DNA of 64,000 nucleotides from Bacillota bacterium. Its GTDB lineage: Bacteria > Bacillota > Clostridia > Peptostreptococcales > Anaerovoracaceae. A program made the translations under genes and the position numbers. Location: assembly GCA_022793795.1 (NCBI GenBank), contig JAAWDM010000055.1:40189-104188 (forward strand), read 5' to 3'. The notes beneath the pieces are model-generated. The model saw only the letters and a program-made list of their open reading frames with translations, was not told the origin of the DNA and searched no databases. Position 1 is the stretch's first letter, and each line of letters begins with the position of its first letter. Shown piece by piece: positions 18,823-28,100 of the stretch.

Positions 18823-19090
18823 GGGCCAGTTCCTCCAGCCGCATGAAAATTTCTTCCTTCATCTGTTCTGTGACAGGCATATGGAAACTCCGCTCCAAGG
18901 CCCGTCGCTTTTGGGCCTGCTGCCAACAGTCTGGATTATCCCTGCAGAGATAGACGCCTCTGCCTTTGGCTCTGCCGCTGACATCCACAGTCAACACGCC
19001 TTCATAACCGGCAATACGAATCAGCTGCTGCTTTTCTCTGGACTGCATACAACCGATACACCGTCTCATAGGAATCTTTTTTTCCTTCAA
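18812..19090 (-). CDS. ylxR: YlxR (DUF448) RNA-binding protein
   Basis: This 92-residue protein has the DUF448 signature (RRCIGCMQSREKQQLIRIA and GRGVYLCRDNPDCWQQA). YlxR-type proteins bind RNA or nucleoid factors and are almost always encoded after nusA. The initiator is probably TTG at 19090, two bases after the nusA stop, with GAGGAGG upstream. It overlaps ylxQ by 11 nt. Confidence 0.88.
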   Translation of the reverse strand: MKEKKIPMRRCIGCMQSREKQQLIRIAGYEGVLTVDVSGRAKGRGVYLCRDNPDCWQQAQKRRALERSFHMPVTEQMKEEIFMRLEELAHGK

Positions 19091-19092
19091 AC

Positions 19093-20304
19093 TTACGCCT
19101 CCTCGCCAGGGGCAGTCTGTGGCTCTTCGCCCTCTTCCACAAATACGATTCCATCGTCTGCGTGGGCAACGGTTTCCTCTACTACTGGAGTTTCATTTTC
19201 TTCTCCATCATCGTACCCTTCGTACCCTTCTAAAGCTTCCTCTTGCTCCTCCAAGGACGCAGCCACGGCTTCATACTGGGTATGGCTCTTGATGTCGATT
19301 TTCCATCCGCTGACTTTCGCGGCCAGACGAACGTTCTGGCCTTCTTTACCGATAGCCAAGGACAGCTGATAATCCGGTACTACCACAATGGCAGCCTTTT
19401 CATTTTCATTTGGTACAATGACTCTCTCCACCTTGGCAGGAGAAAGAACGCTGGCAATCAGTTCCTCCGGATTTTCGCTCCATGTGATGATATCAATCTT
19501 TTCCCCATGAAGTTCATCGACGATGGCCTGCACACGTGCGCCTCTGGTACCTACACAAGCGCCCACTGGGTCTACGTTTTCGTACTCTGTGTAAACTGCC
19601 ATCTTCGTTCTGGATCCGGCTTCTCTGGCAATACCCTTGATTTCCACTGTGCCGTCTTCGATTTCAGGCACTTCCAGTTCAAAGAGTCGTTTTACCAAGC
19701 CTGGATGGGACCTGGAAAGAAATACCTGAGGTCCTTTAGTTGTTTTTTTCACATCCATGATGTAAACCTTCAGCCTGTCGCCCATCTGATACCGCTCTCC
19801 TGGTACCTGTTCTGTGGCTGCCAAAATTCCTTCTGTTCTGCCGATACTGATGAACAAAGTATCATTGCTGACTCTCTGTACCTGTCCAGTCATGATTTCT
19901 CCTTGACGGGTGACAAAGCTATCGTAGACCATACCTCTTTCTGCCTCTCGGATTCTCTGAACCACTACCTGTTTTGCGGTCTGGGCTGCAATACGTCCAA
20001 AATCCCGAGGCGTTACCTGATACTCCACAGCATCGCCGATTTCATAGCGGTAATCGATTTCTCTGGCTTCTTCCAAGGAAATCTGAGTCAAGTCGTCCTC
20101 CACTTCCTCCACGATGTCCATACGCATAAGCACATCGATGTCGCCCGTTTCCCTGTCAATATTGACGCGCACATTTTGAGAAGTGCCATAATTCTTTTTA
20201 TAGGCGGAAACCAGCGCCGACTCAATGGCATCTATCAGCACATCTTTGGAAATCTGTTTCTCCTTCTCCAGGTCTACAATAGCCTGAATAAATTCTTTGT
20301 TCAT
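19093..20304 (-). CDS. nusA: Transcription termination/antitermination factor NusA
   Basis: This 403-residue RNA-polymerase-binding factor shows an N-terminal domain, an S1 domain and two KH domains (KVYIMDVKKTTKGPQVFLSR, CVGTRGARVQAIVDELHGEKIDII, AIGKEGQNVRLAAKVSGWKIDI). An acidic tail of about 50 residues follows, instead of the repeat domains of proteobacterial NusA; this is normal for Firmicutes. It follows rimP after 16 nt with a GGAGG site and leads into ylxR. Confidence 0.96.
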   Translation of the reverse strand: MNKEFIQAIVDLEKEKQISKDVLIDAIESALVSAYKKNYGTSQNVRVNIDRETGDIDVLMRMDIVEEVEDDLTQISLEEAREIDYRYEIGDAVEYQVTPRDFGRIAAQTAKQVVVQRIREAERGMVYDSFVTRQGEIMTGQVQRVSNDTLFISIGRTEGILAATEQVPGERYQMGDRLKVYIMDVKKTTKGPQVFLSRSHPGLVKRLFELEVPEIEDGTVEIKGIAREAGSRTKMAVYTEYENVDPVGACVGTRGARVQAIVDELHGEKIDIITWSENPEELIASVLSPAKVERVIVPNENEKAAIVVVPDYQLSLAIGKEGQNVRLAAKVSGWKIDIKSHTQYEAVAASLEEQEEALEGYEGYDDGEENETPVVEETVAHADDGIVFVEEGEEPQTAPGEEA

Positions 20305-20320
20305 TTTTTGTATTACCTCC

Positions 20321-20809
20321 TTAGAAAACGACAGCCAGACGGGTCTTTACAACCTGCGCTCTGTCAAACTCCATTTCAATATTTTCCTCGTCTTTGATGA
20401 CAATCTTATCATTTACAAGTCCGACCAATGTTCCCTGAAAATTTTTCTTTCCGTCTACCGCCTTATACAGGCTTATATCCACCAGCCGTCCTGCATATCT
20501 GACAAAATCCCTTTCCTTTAGCAATGGTCGATCCATGCCTGGGGAAGATACCTCAAGATAATAGTTTTGCTCGATGGGATCCAGTCTATCAAGCTCTCCG
20601 CTCAAGAAACGACTCACCTTTTCGCAGTCCTCGGTGGACACATATTCCTCTTCGTCTGCATCTTCATCAAACTGTTTATCGATATAGACCCGCAGGAACC
20701 AGTCCCTTCCTTCTTTCAGAAACTCCGTGTGATACAGTTCCAACCCGTTTTCTTTAAGAAAATCGGTTGTAATCTCTTCCACCAGATCTGTAATCTTTAC
20801 CTTTGCCAT
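20321..20809 (-). CDS. rimP: Ribosome maturation factor RimP
   Basis: This 162-residue factor for 30S assembly has the family N-terminal block (LVEEITTDFLKENGLELYHTEF, WFLRVYIDK), CEKVSRFLSGELD and YYLEVSSPGMDRPLLKERDF. It opens the nusA-infB operon. A promoter and a strong leader hairpin lie upstream. Confidence 0.95.
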   Translation of the reverse strand: MAKVKITDLVEEITTDFLKENGLELYHTEFLKEGRDWFLRVYIDKQFDEDADEEEYVSTEDCEKVSRFLSGELDRLDPIEQNYYLEVSSPGMDRPLLKERDFVRYAGRLVDISLYKAVDGKKNFQGTLVGLVNDKIVIKDEENIEMEFDRAQVVKTRLAVVF

Positions 20810-20835
20810 AAATCAAATTCCTCCCTGACAAAACT

Positions 20836-20862
20836 GAAAGAGTGGGATATGCCCACTCTTTC
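20836..20862 (-). promoter_or_regulatory. Leader hairpin before rimP
   Basis: GAAAGAGTGGG pairs perfectly with CCCACTCTTTC over a 5-nt loop, followed by AGTTTTGTC, about 30 nt before the rimP ATG and after the predicted transcription start. It could be an attenuator or autoregulatory structure. It overlaps no coding sequence. Confidence 0.55.
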
Positions 20863-20891
20863 ATCTTGCCATCTAAACTTCGTGTAAATAT

Positions 20892-20920
20892 ACTATATCA
20901 TAATATTGGCAGAAATGCAA
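20892..20920 (-). promoter_or_regulatory. Sigma-70-type promoter of the rimP-nusA-infB operon
   Basis: The minus strand shows TTGCAT, 17 nt, TATAGT. The expected start near 20885 gives a leader of about 75 nt containing the hairpin at 20836-20862. Confidence 0.7.
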
Positions 20921-21002
20921 GGGATTTCAAGAAAATATACCAAGCTCAGGAGGCATTTATTTGGGAGATACTGACCAGACTAGGTAAAACAACTAAATAG
21001 CC

Positions 21003-21066
21003 AGATGTAGCGAAGGTAGTAGCGATCCTGCTTTGCAAGCAGGTAAGTTGCACAACTTGGATCTAA
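21003..21066 (+). other. Possible relic of tRNA-Ala(UGC)
   Basis: CCTGCTTTGCAAGCAGG is a perfect anticodon arm of alanine tRNA: a 5-bp stem and a 7-nt loop with TGC anticodon. It is preceded by a D-arm-like TAGCGAAGGTAGTAGC. The T arm and acceptor stem do not form, so this is at most a decayed or chimeric tRNA. Other short hairpins (CTTGGAT/ATCCAAG, ACACTT/AAGTGT) follow to about 21122. I see no gene between 20921 and 21223. Confidence 0.3.
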
Positions 21067-21223
21067 GGATAATCATCCGAGCTGCATTATCCAAGCCAAA
21101 AGTTAGACACTTTAGGAAGTGTATATCTAATCCGGAGGAAGCTTTAGTATCTTTACACATACACTTTGACAATAACAGCGGTCGCATATGTTTTGTGGGA
21201 GAGAAAGGGTAAAAATAACCCTT

Positions 21224-21501
21224 GTTGACACATTCCTTGAAATCAGAAGATTTGGTCAAAAAATCCATACACATTTTACCATTTTAGATGTTTTTTCAAG
21301 GGTTGTACATGGAATCTTTGACACGACTCCCTTTGTTTTGCAAAATGAGTCAACGTTTTCAGCCAGTTTTGTTGACTCAGAGGGGCAAAATTTGAAAATG
21401 TGTCAAAACTGACCTGAAAAGCACTTTGCAACCATGGATTTTGCAAAGGGAGTAAGGCCAATTTGCTGACACAAAACCTTAAAAATGAGAAATGAGTCAA
21501 A
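21224..21501 (-). repeat. Four-unit array of inverted TTGAC words (element A)
   Basis: Read on the minus strand, four units of about 37 nt each begin with a TTTGAC/GTTGAC word and end with its inverse (GTCAA or GTCAGC) after about 23 nt. Units are separated by linkers of 57, 16 and 57 nt, giving a symmetric element of 278 bp. The first linker contains CCCTTTGCAAA at the same offset as in the element at 39837. It lies between the HNH gene and rimP. The small ORFs here are not convincing. Confidence 0.7.
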
Positions 21502-21579
21502 GAAGGGGTGACATTTTCCCTCGATAGTCTACAATATAACATTATCACTTGATAATCACACAGCAATTGGTTTTCATTG

Positions 21580-21678
21580 ACACTTAATGACTACGGCCGT
21601 GGATTTTACTGCACGGAGCACATAGAGCTTACCAAGGTGTGGACCTGCACAGAAAAGGCAGATTATCCGTTCCCATAG
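21580..21678 (+). pseudogene. Fragment of a DUF3990-type gene
   Basis: The plus strand encodes TLNDYGRGFYCTEHIELTKV and then WTCTEKAD before a stop. The D-x-G-x-G-F-Y-x-T motif followed by a W at this spacing is typical of DUF3990 proteins, which are larger and toxin- or ADP-ribosyltransferase-like. No start and no remaining domain are present, so it is a remnant of about 33 codons. Confidence 0.6.
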
Positions 21679-21707
21679 CAAAGCAGGGACGTGTATATGA
21701 AAGCGCT

Positions 21708-21742
21708 TAAAAAAATCATCCCCGCGTGAAACGCGGGGTTTT
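21708..21742 (-). terminator. Rho-independent terminator (probably bidirectional)
   Basis: CCCCGCG pairs with CGCGGGG around TGAAA. On the minus strand ATGATTTTTTT follows, ending the HNH transcript; on the plus strand GTTTTCC follows. Confidence 0.75.
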
Positions 21743-21815
21743 CCTATACAAAAATGGGAGAATGATTGTCGCCCACCATTCTCCTGTTTCTATTCATCTT
21801 TGAGGCATAAGCAAT

Positions 21816-22784
21816 TTACTTTCCTTTTACCTCCTTGATAAGATTTTTCTCTAAGTTTGTAAACACAAAATTGTAACGTGTATATTCAAAATTTGAAAAA
21901 GAATTCTTTTCCACTTTTTCTCCAGCGTCTATATTTGAAAGCACTAAATCATTTACATATAGGCCATTTTTCTTTGTTGTAAACCGAGAATCATCAAATT
22001 GCCGTGATGGCATTTTGGGAATAGTCGTCCTGCTGATACTGTCGATCCGATAGTAAATATGAAAGTCCGCAACATATTTGTCTTTGTGAAAATATGAAGA
22101 CAAATATGTATTTAACAAAACGCATTTATCTAAGAGTTCTGAACTATCAGATTGGTACGGCATATCAAAATTACTTATAGTAATTTTCACATTTTGCGGA
22201 TATGTATCGCTGCTGGATGAAAGTCCATTATACCAGTTATTATATTTACTGTAGGAAATACTCTCCGAGTCAAATATTTTTTCAATAAAGTCAATGACCG
22301 CACCGTTTGAAACAGATTTTAAATATATAAATACCGTTCCAACAAATCTGTCTTTGTTTTGAATACCTTTTAAGTTCTTAAAGAGTCTGATTCCGGCAGC
22401 TGAATCATAGAAGTCCACATCATCGCACTCCTGCTCAGACTGCTCCAGCTTCTCTCTTGCTCGTATTTCATAATGATTTTGCACTCTGCGAATTTCAAAC
22501 GAAATACCATTTGCTGTAAAGCAAGGGAAGCGGTCTGCTTTTTCATCATTTGTGAGGATATGACAGCAGACCAGATTGTGGTCAGCCGTTACACCTCCAC
22601 GACTTTGAGGAAGAATGTGATCTACATTCCATCCAAATTCACTATTGCGATCATTATAAGCTCCTTTGGCTATCGTCCTGCCAGTGAAATCTTTCACCTT
22701 AGTTTCTCTACCAAAGTTCTTATTCCAGAGCCGCATAGCTGTTTCCCTATTCAGTTCCATAAATGTTCTTTCGATCTTTTCCAT
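21816..22784 (-). CDS. HNH endonuclease-domain protein of unknown role
   Basis: The protein (322 residues, or 314 from the second ATG at 22760) has an HNH-type nuclease segment near its N terminus: GWNVDHILPQSRGGVTADHNLVCCH, then NDEKADRFPCF. The rest (about residues 120-320) matches no family I recognise. It stands alone, without a methylase, helicase or phage genes, in a region containing fragments of other genes. Such proteins occur as solitary accessory nucleases in Clostridia and may be part of defence or mobile DNA. A fragment of another reading frame overlaps its start, so the N terminus is uncertain. Confidence 0.65.
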   Translation of the reverse strand: MEKIERTFMELNRETAMRLWNKNFGRETKVKDFTGRTIAKGAYNDRNSEFGWNVDHILPQSRGGVTADHNLVCCHILTNDEKADRFPCFTANGISFEIRRVQNHYEIRAREKLEQSEQECDDVDFYDSAAGIRLFKNLKGIQNKDRFVGTVFIYLKSVSNGAVIDFIEKIFDSESISYSKYNNWYNGLSSSSDTYPQNVKITISNFDMPYQSDSSELLDKCVLLNTYLSSYFHKDKYVADFHIYYRIDSISRTTIPKMPSRQFDDSRFTTKKNGLYVNDLVLSNIDAGEKVEKNSFSNFEYTRYNFVFTNLEKNLIKEVKGK

Positions 22785-22890
22785 AATGATTACGGAAAGA
22801 TGCCTTTGCCTCCGACAATGAAGTCAATTCAATAAAAGCATGTAACTGGCCATAGGGCGACCTATTGCTATAAACCTCAAAGGGTGATCC
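22747..22890 (-). pseudogene. Unidentified coding fragment overlapping the HNH start
   Basis: In another minus frame the sequence reads GSPFEVYSNRSPYGQLHAFI followed by ELTSLSEAKASFRNHYGKD and a stop at 22747. The composition is protein-like with no internal stop over 47 codons, but there is no start codon. It looks like the tail of a lost gene. I cannot name the family. Confidence 0.4.
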
Positions 22891-22972
22891 TCATAATAGC
22901 ATTCCAGAAGATCAGTCAGTTAGTTTTCTGTGTCTACATAGAAAATTTTCAGTTTCATTGAATCGCAATTTC

Positions 22973-23002
22973 ATTATATACCAATTTGCGTTTGTCTGTA
23001 AA
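22973..23002 (-). promoter_or_regulatory. Putative promoter reading toward the HNH gene
   Basis: The minus strand shows TTTACA, 18 nt, TATAAT. It lies in the 339-nt gap between the GH25 gene and the HNH gene. The rest of that gap shows only the coding fragment described separately. Confidence 0.4.
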
Positions 23003-23123
23003 CTTTTTCTTTGTCTATGTAACGCATTTTCCGAACTGCTCGCCGTGGCAGCAACCCATGACATTGGCACAACGTTCTGGTCAGAACATCATTTAATATA
23101 CAGGATTCAATCCCGCAATCCTT

Positions 23124-24020
23124 TTATTTCTTCTCCACCATCCAAAGGTTCAAATCCACCTTGCCTTCAATGCCGTCAACCCGTCCGTTGTCAGTGTATT
23201 GCCACATCACATGGCTGTATGGATAGCTGGTCACATCGGTATAATGGGCCAGCCAGATAGGCCACTGACCCAAGTAGTGGAGATTCAGGCTACCGGTGAG
23301 CCAGGTGGGATTACCGTAAACCATGGCCTCATATCCATTCTTTTCTATGATCTGGCAAAATGCATCGGCAATGGCTGTCCGCTCTTCCACGGTTAAGTTG
23401 TTAATCCGTTCCGCCTCTGGTATGGGCTCCATATCGAAAGCCACCGGCAAGGTCACGTCCTTACCGCGAATCTCCTTGAGCACATATTTTGCTTCGTCGA
23501 TGGCTTCTTCCACAGAGACAGCTTGGGAAAAAAAGTACACACCTACATCCACGCCGGCTTTTGGGGCAGCCGTAATGTTTTGTTCATAATAAGCATCCAT
23601 CTTGAGCATACCCTGCGTATACCCCCGATACCCTAGCCGTATCATGGCAAAATCCACGCCGTCGGCTTTCACCCGCTCCCAATCGATTTTCTTCTGATAG
23701 GAGGATACGTCAATGCCATGCCGTGACGTATAACGCTCATCTTCATAGGAAAGCAGTCCCTTCTCGTCTCGCTGCAAGGCCGACTCATAGTCGTAAGAGT
23801 GCTGCGGCAATGTAGGCGTCTCTTCACCTAACCCATCATAGCTATAAAAATAATTATGAATCTTTAGACCTACTATGAAAATCAAAAGAATCACCCCTAC
23901 TATCAGAAACACCTTTGCTCTGGTTGACAGATTCTCATCAAGCCATATCAGCCACTGACTCTGGCTCCCTTTCTTTTTTCCACGTGTTCTCGCCCCTTTT
24001 TTTCTCGCTTTCCCTTTCAT
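23124..24020 (-). CDS. Membrane-anchored GH25 muramidase (lysozyme)
   Basis: This 298-residue protein has a very basic N terminus (about 1-35), one membrane segment (VFLIVGVILLIFIVGLKI) and an extracellular GH25 domain from about residue 95. Catalytic features are visible: GIDVSSYQ with the conserved Asp, DGVDFAMIRLGYRG, the acid pair in AFDMEP and the closing MWQYT. GH25 enzymes cut the MurNAc-GlcNAc bond of peptidoglycan. It stands between the M42 peptidase and the HNH gene, separated by about 100 nt from the former. Role in wall turnover is likely; release of muropeptides could feed the peptide-salvage genes elsewhere in the window, which is inference. Confidence 0.88.
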   Translation of the reverse strand: MKGKARKKGARTRGKKKGSQSQWLIWLDENLSTRAKVFLIVGVILLIFIVGLKIHNYFYSYDGLGEETPTLPQHSYDYESALQRDEKGLLSYEDERYTSRHGIDVSSYQKKIDWERVKADGVDFAMIRLGYRGYTQGMLKMDAYYEQNITAAPKAGVDVGVYFFSQAVSVEEAIDEAKYVLKEIRGKDVTLPVAFDMEPIPEAERINNLTVEERTAIADAFCQIIEKNGYEAMVYGNPTWLTGSLNLHYLGQWPIWLAHYTDVTSYPYSHVMWQYTDNGRVDGIEGKVDLNLWMVEKK

Positions 24021-24122
24021 AACCCCTGTTTCCTTGATTGCTTCGATTGGTTGTTCGTTTAATTATGCGTTATATTGCATATTTATTTTATCGCTTTGAA
24101 ATCTATTTTTTGAAATATCCAA

Positions 24123-25172
24123 TCACTCCGTCAAATGGGCCTTTAACAATGCAAAGGTATTTTCCACCCCAAGGACATGACTTCTCTCATAGCCATGGGA
24201 AGCATAAACTCCCGGCCCGATGACGCTGTGCCGCAGATTGTGGCCGGCCTTTAAGGCCACGTCCACATCAGAGGTGTAATAAGGATACACATCTACTGTA
24301 AATTGCAGGTCATGGGCTTTCGCCAGCCTAATTAAGCGGCTGGTAAGCTGATAGTCGTAAGGGCCGCCGGAATCCTTGGCGCAGATGGAAACCATGGTTT
24401 CATCGCAGGTCAACCCTTTTCCCACGCAGCCCATGTCCACGGAAATCATTTCGCTCACATCATCTGGAATATCGGCAGCGCCGCCGTGGCCCACCTCTTC
24501 ATAGGAAGTAAAGGACAGATATACTTTCCGATTCAGCACATCCTTCTTATCCTTAAAAAATCTGGCCAGACCCAGCAAAACGCTGCTGCACAGCTTATCA
24601 TCCAGAAAACGGCTCTTGATAAAGCCCTTTTCCGTCACTATGGTTCGCGGCTCAAAGGATACGTAATCTCCGTTCATAATGCCAAGCTGCTTTACATCCT
24701 CTGGATTTTTCACCAGTTCATCCAAAACAAGTTCCACAGTATCAAAGGTTCTTAAAGTTTCATCGTACTTTCCATTGACATGGGTGGAGGCATCGATTAG
24801 CTGGACGGTTCCGCTGTATTTTCGGCCGTCCCTCGTATGAACCGTACAGTTTTCACACTCCACATTGTTGGCATTGAGACCGCCCAGTCTGGTCAGCATC
24901 AACCTGCCATCGCTTTTGATTTCCCGAACCATAGCCCCCAGAGTATCAAAGTGAGCTGCCAATAGCACTGCCCCCTCGCCGCTCTCTTTATCGCTTAAGT
25001 CATCATCGTTCAAACATACCACAAGGCCGTTTTTTCTCGTAACTTTCGGCTCATAGCCCATGGTCTCTAGCTCTGCCTTTACAAAGGCCGCTACCTCAGC
25101 CGTATATCCCGACGGGCTGGGAATAGCTAAAAGCTGTTTCGCCTTCTCTAAAATGTATTCCATATTGTTCAT
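24123..25172 (-). CDS. M42 family glutamyl/leucyl aminopeptidase
   Basis: The 349 residues match the M42 metallo-aminopeptidases: AAHFDTLGAMV with the first zinc His-Asp, SRFLDDKLCSSVLLG, SFTSYEEVGHGGA with the catalytic Glu pair, and VDMGCVGKG. These enzymes form large tetrahedral cytosolic complexes that trim peptides. A GGAGG site precedes MNNMEY. It follows polC after 21 nt, so it is probably read on the same transcript. Confidence 0.88.
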   Translation of the reverse strand: MNNMEYILEKAKQLLAIPSPSGYTAEVAAFVKAELETMGYEPKVTRKNGLVVCLNDDDLSDKESGEGAVLLAAHFDTLGAMVREIKSDGRLMLTRLGGLNANNVECENCTVHTRDGRKYSGTVQLIDASTHVNGKYDETLRTFDTVELVLDELVKNPEDVKQLGIMNGDYVSFEPRTIVTEKGFIKSRFLDDKLCSSVLLGLARFFKDKKDVLNRKVYLSFTSYEEVGHGGAADIPDDVSEMISVDMGCVGKGLTCDETMVSICAKDSGGPYDYQLTSRLIRLAKAHDLQFTVDVYPYYTSDVDVALKAGHNLRHSVIGPGVYASHGYERSHVLGVENTFALLKAHLTE

Positions 25173-25193
25173 AGGTCCTTCCTCCTTTTCTTA

Positions 25194-28100
25194 TCAAAAC
25201 ATACACAACTGGTCGGTCTCTGGCAAGCCTGCAAAGACGCCGTGGGCCCGAAGGCCCTCGGCGGCGGTTCTGTTGAGTTTGCCTCTCTGAATCGCTTCCT
25301 CTATGGTATCAAAGGTCTTTTCTTCATAGGCCGCGGCAAAGGATTTTGCGGCGGTCTCTCCGACCCCTTCCACTGCTACGAAAGGTAACAGCACCTTGCC
25401 GTCGTCTACCCAAAATTTAGTGGCAAAAGATTTTCCTAAGCGAGCCGGTGCAAACTCATAGCCTCTGGCATACATTTCATAGGCTACTTCCAACACCAAA
25501 ATATCTTCCTTTTCCTTTGGAGTGGCGTTGGTTCCCATGGCTACTATGGCGTCCATCCGCTCTAGCACTGCTTCCGGCCCTTTTAAAATGGTCTCCGCAT
25601 CGAAGTTGGCTACCACGCTGGTGAAGTGGGTGGCGTAAAACTCCCGCGGATAATAGACCTTATACCAGGCCATACGGAAGGACATCATCACATAGGCCAC
25701 CGCATGGGCCCGAGGGAACATGTACTGAATCTTGATACAAGAATCGATATACCAATCTGGCACGCCGTGTTCCTTCATGACGGTGAGCTGCTCTTCCTTG
25801 AGGGGTCGGTTCTTTCGCACATCCTCCATAATCTTAAAGGACATTTTATTTTCAATGCCTTTTAGCATCAGATAGTTCATGATGTCGTCACGGGTAGAAA
25901 TCACTTCTCGCATGGTAGCCACGCCGCTGCGGATATAGTCCTGGGCATTGTTAAGCCACACGTCGGTGCCATGGGAGAAACCGGAGATTCGCACCAGGTC
26001 TGCAAACTTATCCGGCTTGGTATCGTCCAGCATCTGTCTGGTAAAACTGGTGCCGAATTCAGGGATGGCATAAGTCCCATGTTTAAATCGATAGTTCTCT
26101 GGGTCAAGAATCTTCAGGGCTTCAATGCCGTTAAAGATGGACAGTACCGTTCTGTCGGTCAAGTCTACTGTCAGTGGGTCAATGCCGGTCATATCCTGAA
26201 GCTGGCGAATCATGGACGGTACGTTATGGCCCAAAATATCCAGCTTGAGCAGGTTTTGATCGATCTTATGATAATCAAAGTGGGTGGTAATGATGTCAGA
26301 ATTCACGTCGTTAGCCGGATGCTGCACTGGACAAAACTCGTAAATTTCGTGGTCGTCAGGTACTATGATAATGCCGCCTGGATGTTGGCCTGTAGTACGT
26401 TTTACGCCGGTACAGTGTTGGGTCAGCCGGTCGGCTTCAAACTTGTTAATTGGCCTGTGGGTCTCCTCAAAAAACTTCATCACGTATCCATAGGCTGTCT
26501 TATCGGCTACTGTACCTACGGTTCCTGCCTTAAACACGTTTTTCTCACCAAAGATAACGCCCACATACTTATGGGCGATGGGTTGATACTCCCCTGCAAA
26601 ATTAAGGTCGATATCTGGCTCTTTATCTCCATCGAATCCTAGGAAGGTTGCAAAAGGTATGGTGTAACCGTCCCGACGCATAGGCGTACCACATACCGGA
26701 CAGTCCTTTTCCGGCATATCGATACCGCAGTCATAAAGATCCATATCGCCCCACTCTAAGTTTTTGCAGTTCGGACACACATAATGGGGTTCCAAAGGGT
26801 TTACCTCGGTAATGCCTGCCATGGTGGCAGCCAAGGAGGAGCCTACGGAACCTCGCGAACCTACCAGGTACCCGTCGGACAGGGATTTTTGCACCAACAT
26901 CTGGGCCGATACATACATGACCGCATAGCCGTTATTGATGATGGAGGAAAGTTCCTTCTCCAACCGCTCGCCGATTCGGTCAGGAAGCGGGTCACCATAC
27001 ATCTCATGGGCCGTTTCCATACAGGTATCTCGCAAAGTTTTCTCCGCTCCTTCAATCTTAGGCGGATACTTTCCTTTGGGAACCGGTAAGACATCTTCAA
27101 TCATGGAAGCGATCAGATTAGTGTTTTCGATGACCACCCTTTTGGCGGTCTCCTCTCCTAGATAAGAAAATTCCTCCAACATCTCGTCGGTGGTCCGAAG
27201 GAACAACCCCTGGCCGTTCTCTGCATCCTTATACCCCTGACCTGCCATAAGGATATTTCGATATATCGCCGATTCTGGGTCCTGATAGTGGGAGTCAGTG
27301 GTGGCTACTACTGGTTTTCCCAGCTTGTCCGCTAAAGCCACAATTCGCTGGTTATACGTCTTTAAGGTATCATAGCCATCCACCAGATTCTGTTCCACTA
27401 GGAAGCGATTGTTAATCAGCGGCTGGATTTCCAGATAATCGTACCGCTCTGCAATCGCTTCAATCCGCTCCTCGGGCTCTCCGTTTAATATGGCCCGATA
27501 AACCTCTCCTGCTTCACAGGCCGAGCCGATGATGAGGCCCTCTCGATGGGCCGACAGCACTGACCAAGGCAGGCGAGGCCGTTTATAGAAGTAGTCCAGA
27601 TGGGACATGGATACCAGTTTGTAGATATTTTTCAGTCCCTCCTGGGTTCTTGCCAATAAAATGATGTGGTTGGTCGGCTTCTTTTTATAGTCGATGGTTC
27701 CATCCTCGTTCATGCAATCGGCATCGTCAAAGACATAGCCTTCCATACCATATATAATTTTGATTTCACGTCCCTTTTCTGCCTGCTTTTTAGCCTCCTT
27801 GGCTGCGTCTGGAAAGGCCTGTACCACGCCGTGGTCGGTAATGGCCACCGCTGGCTGTCCCCATTCTGCTGCCTGCCGTACCAGGTCCGACACCTCGTTG
27901 AGTCCATCCATGGCGCTCATCTTGGTATGGGCATGAAGTTCCACCCGCCTTCCCATTTCACAGGTGTCCTGACGGCCTGCCACACGCTCCTTCTTCTCAA
28001 TATCCTTTATCATGATGGTGTTCATGTTTTCAAAGGTATCGAACTGAACTTCGCCTCGAATTTTCACCCCATCGCCTGGCTTCAAAAGCTCGTCGATTTC

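Noticed and set aside
19243-20397. 384-residue plus-strand ORF
   Set aside because: Antisense shadow of nusA and rimP with no recognisable motif and no ribosome site.
20993-21274. 93-residue minus ORF over the tRNA-like relic
   Set aside because: No start site or protein-like composition; it crosses hairpins and part of element A.
21224-21501. CRISPR array
   Set aside because: The words are 7-8 nt, alternate in orientation and have unequal linkers; there are no long direct repeats, spacers or cas genes.
21276-21566. 96-residue minus ORF in element A
   Set aside because: The sequence is explained by the repeated inverted words; no ribosome site.
25971-26642. 223-residue plus-strand ORF
   Set aside because: Antisense to the polC palm region; no independent support.
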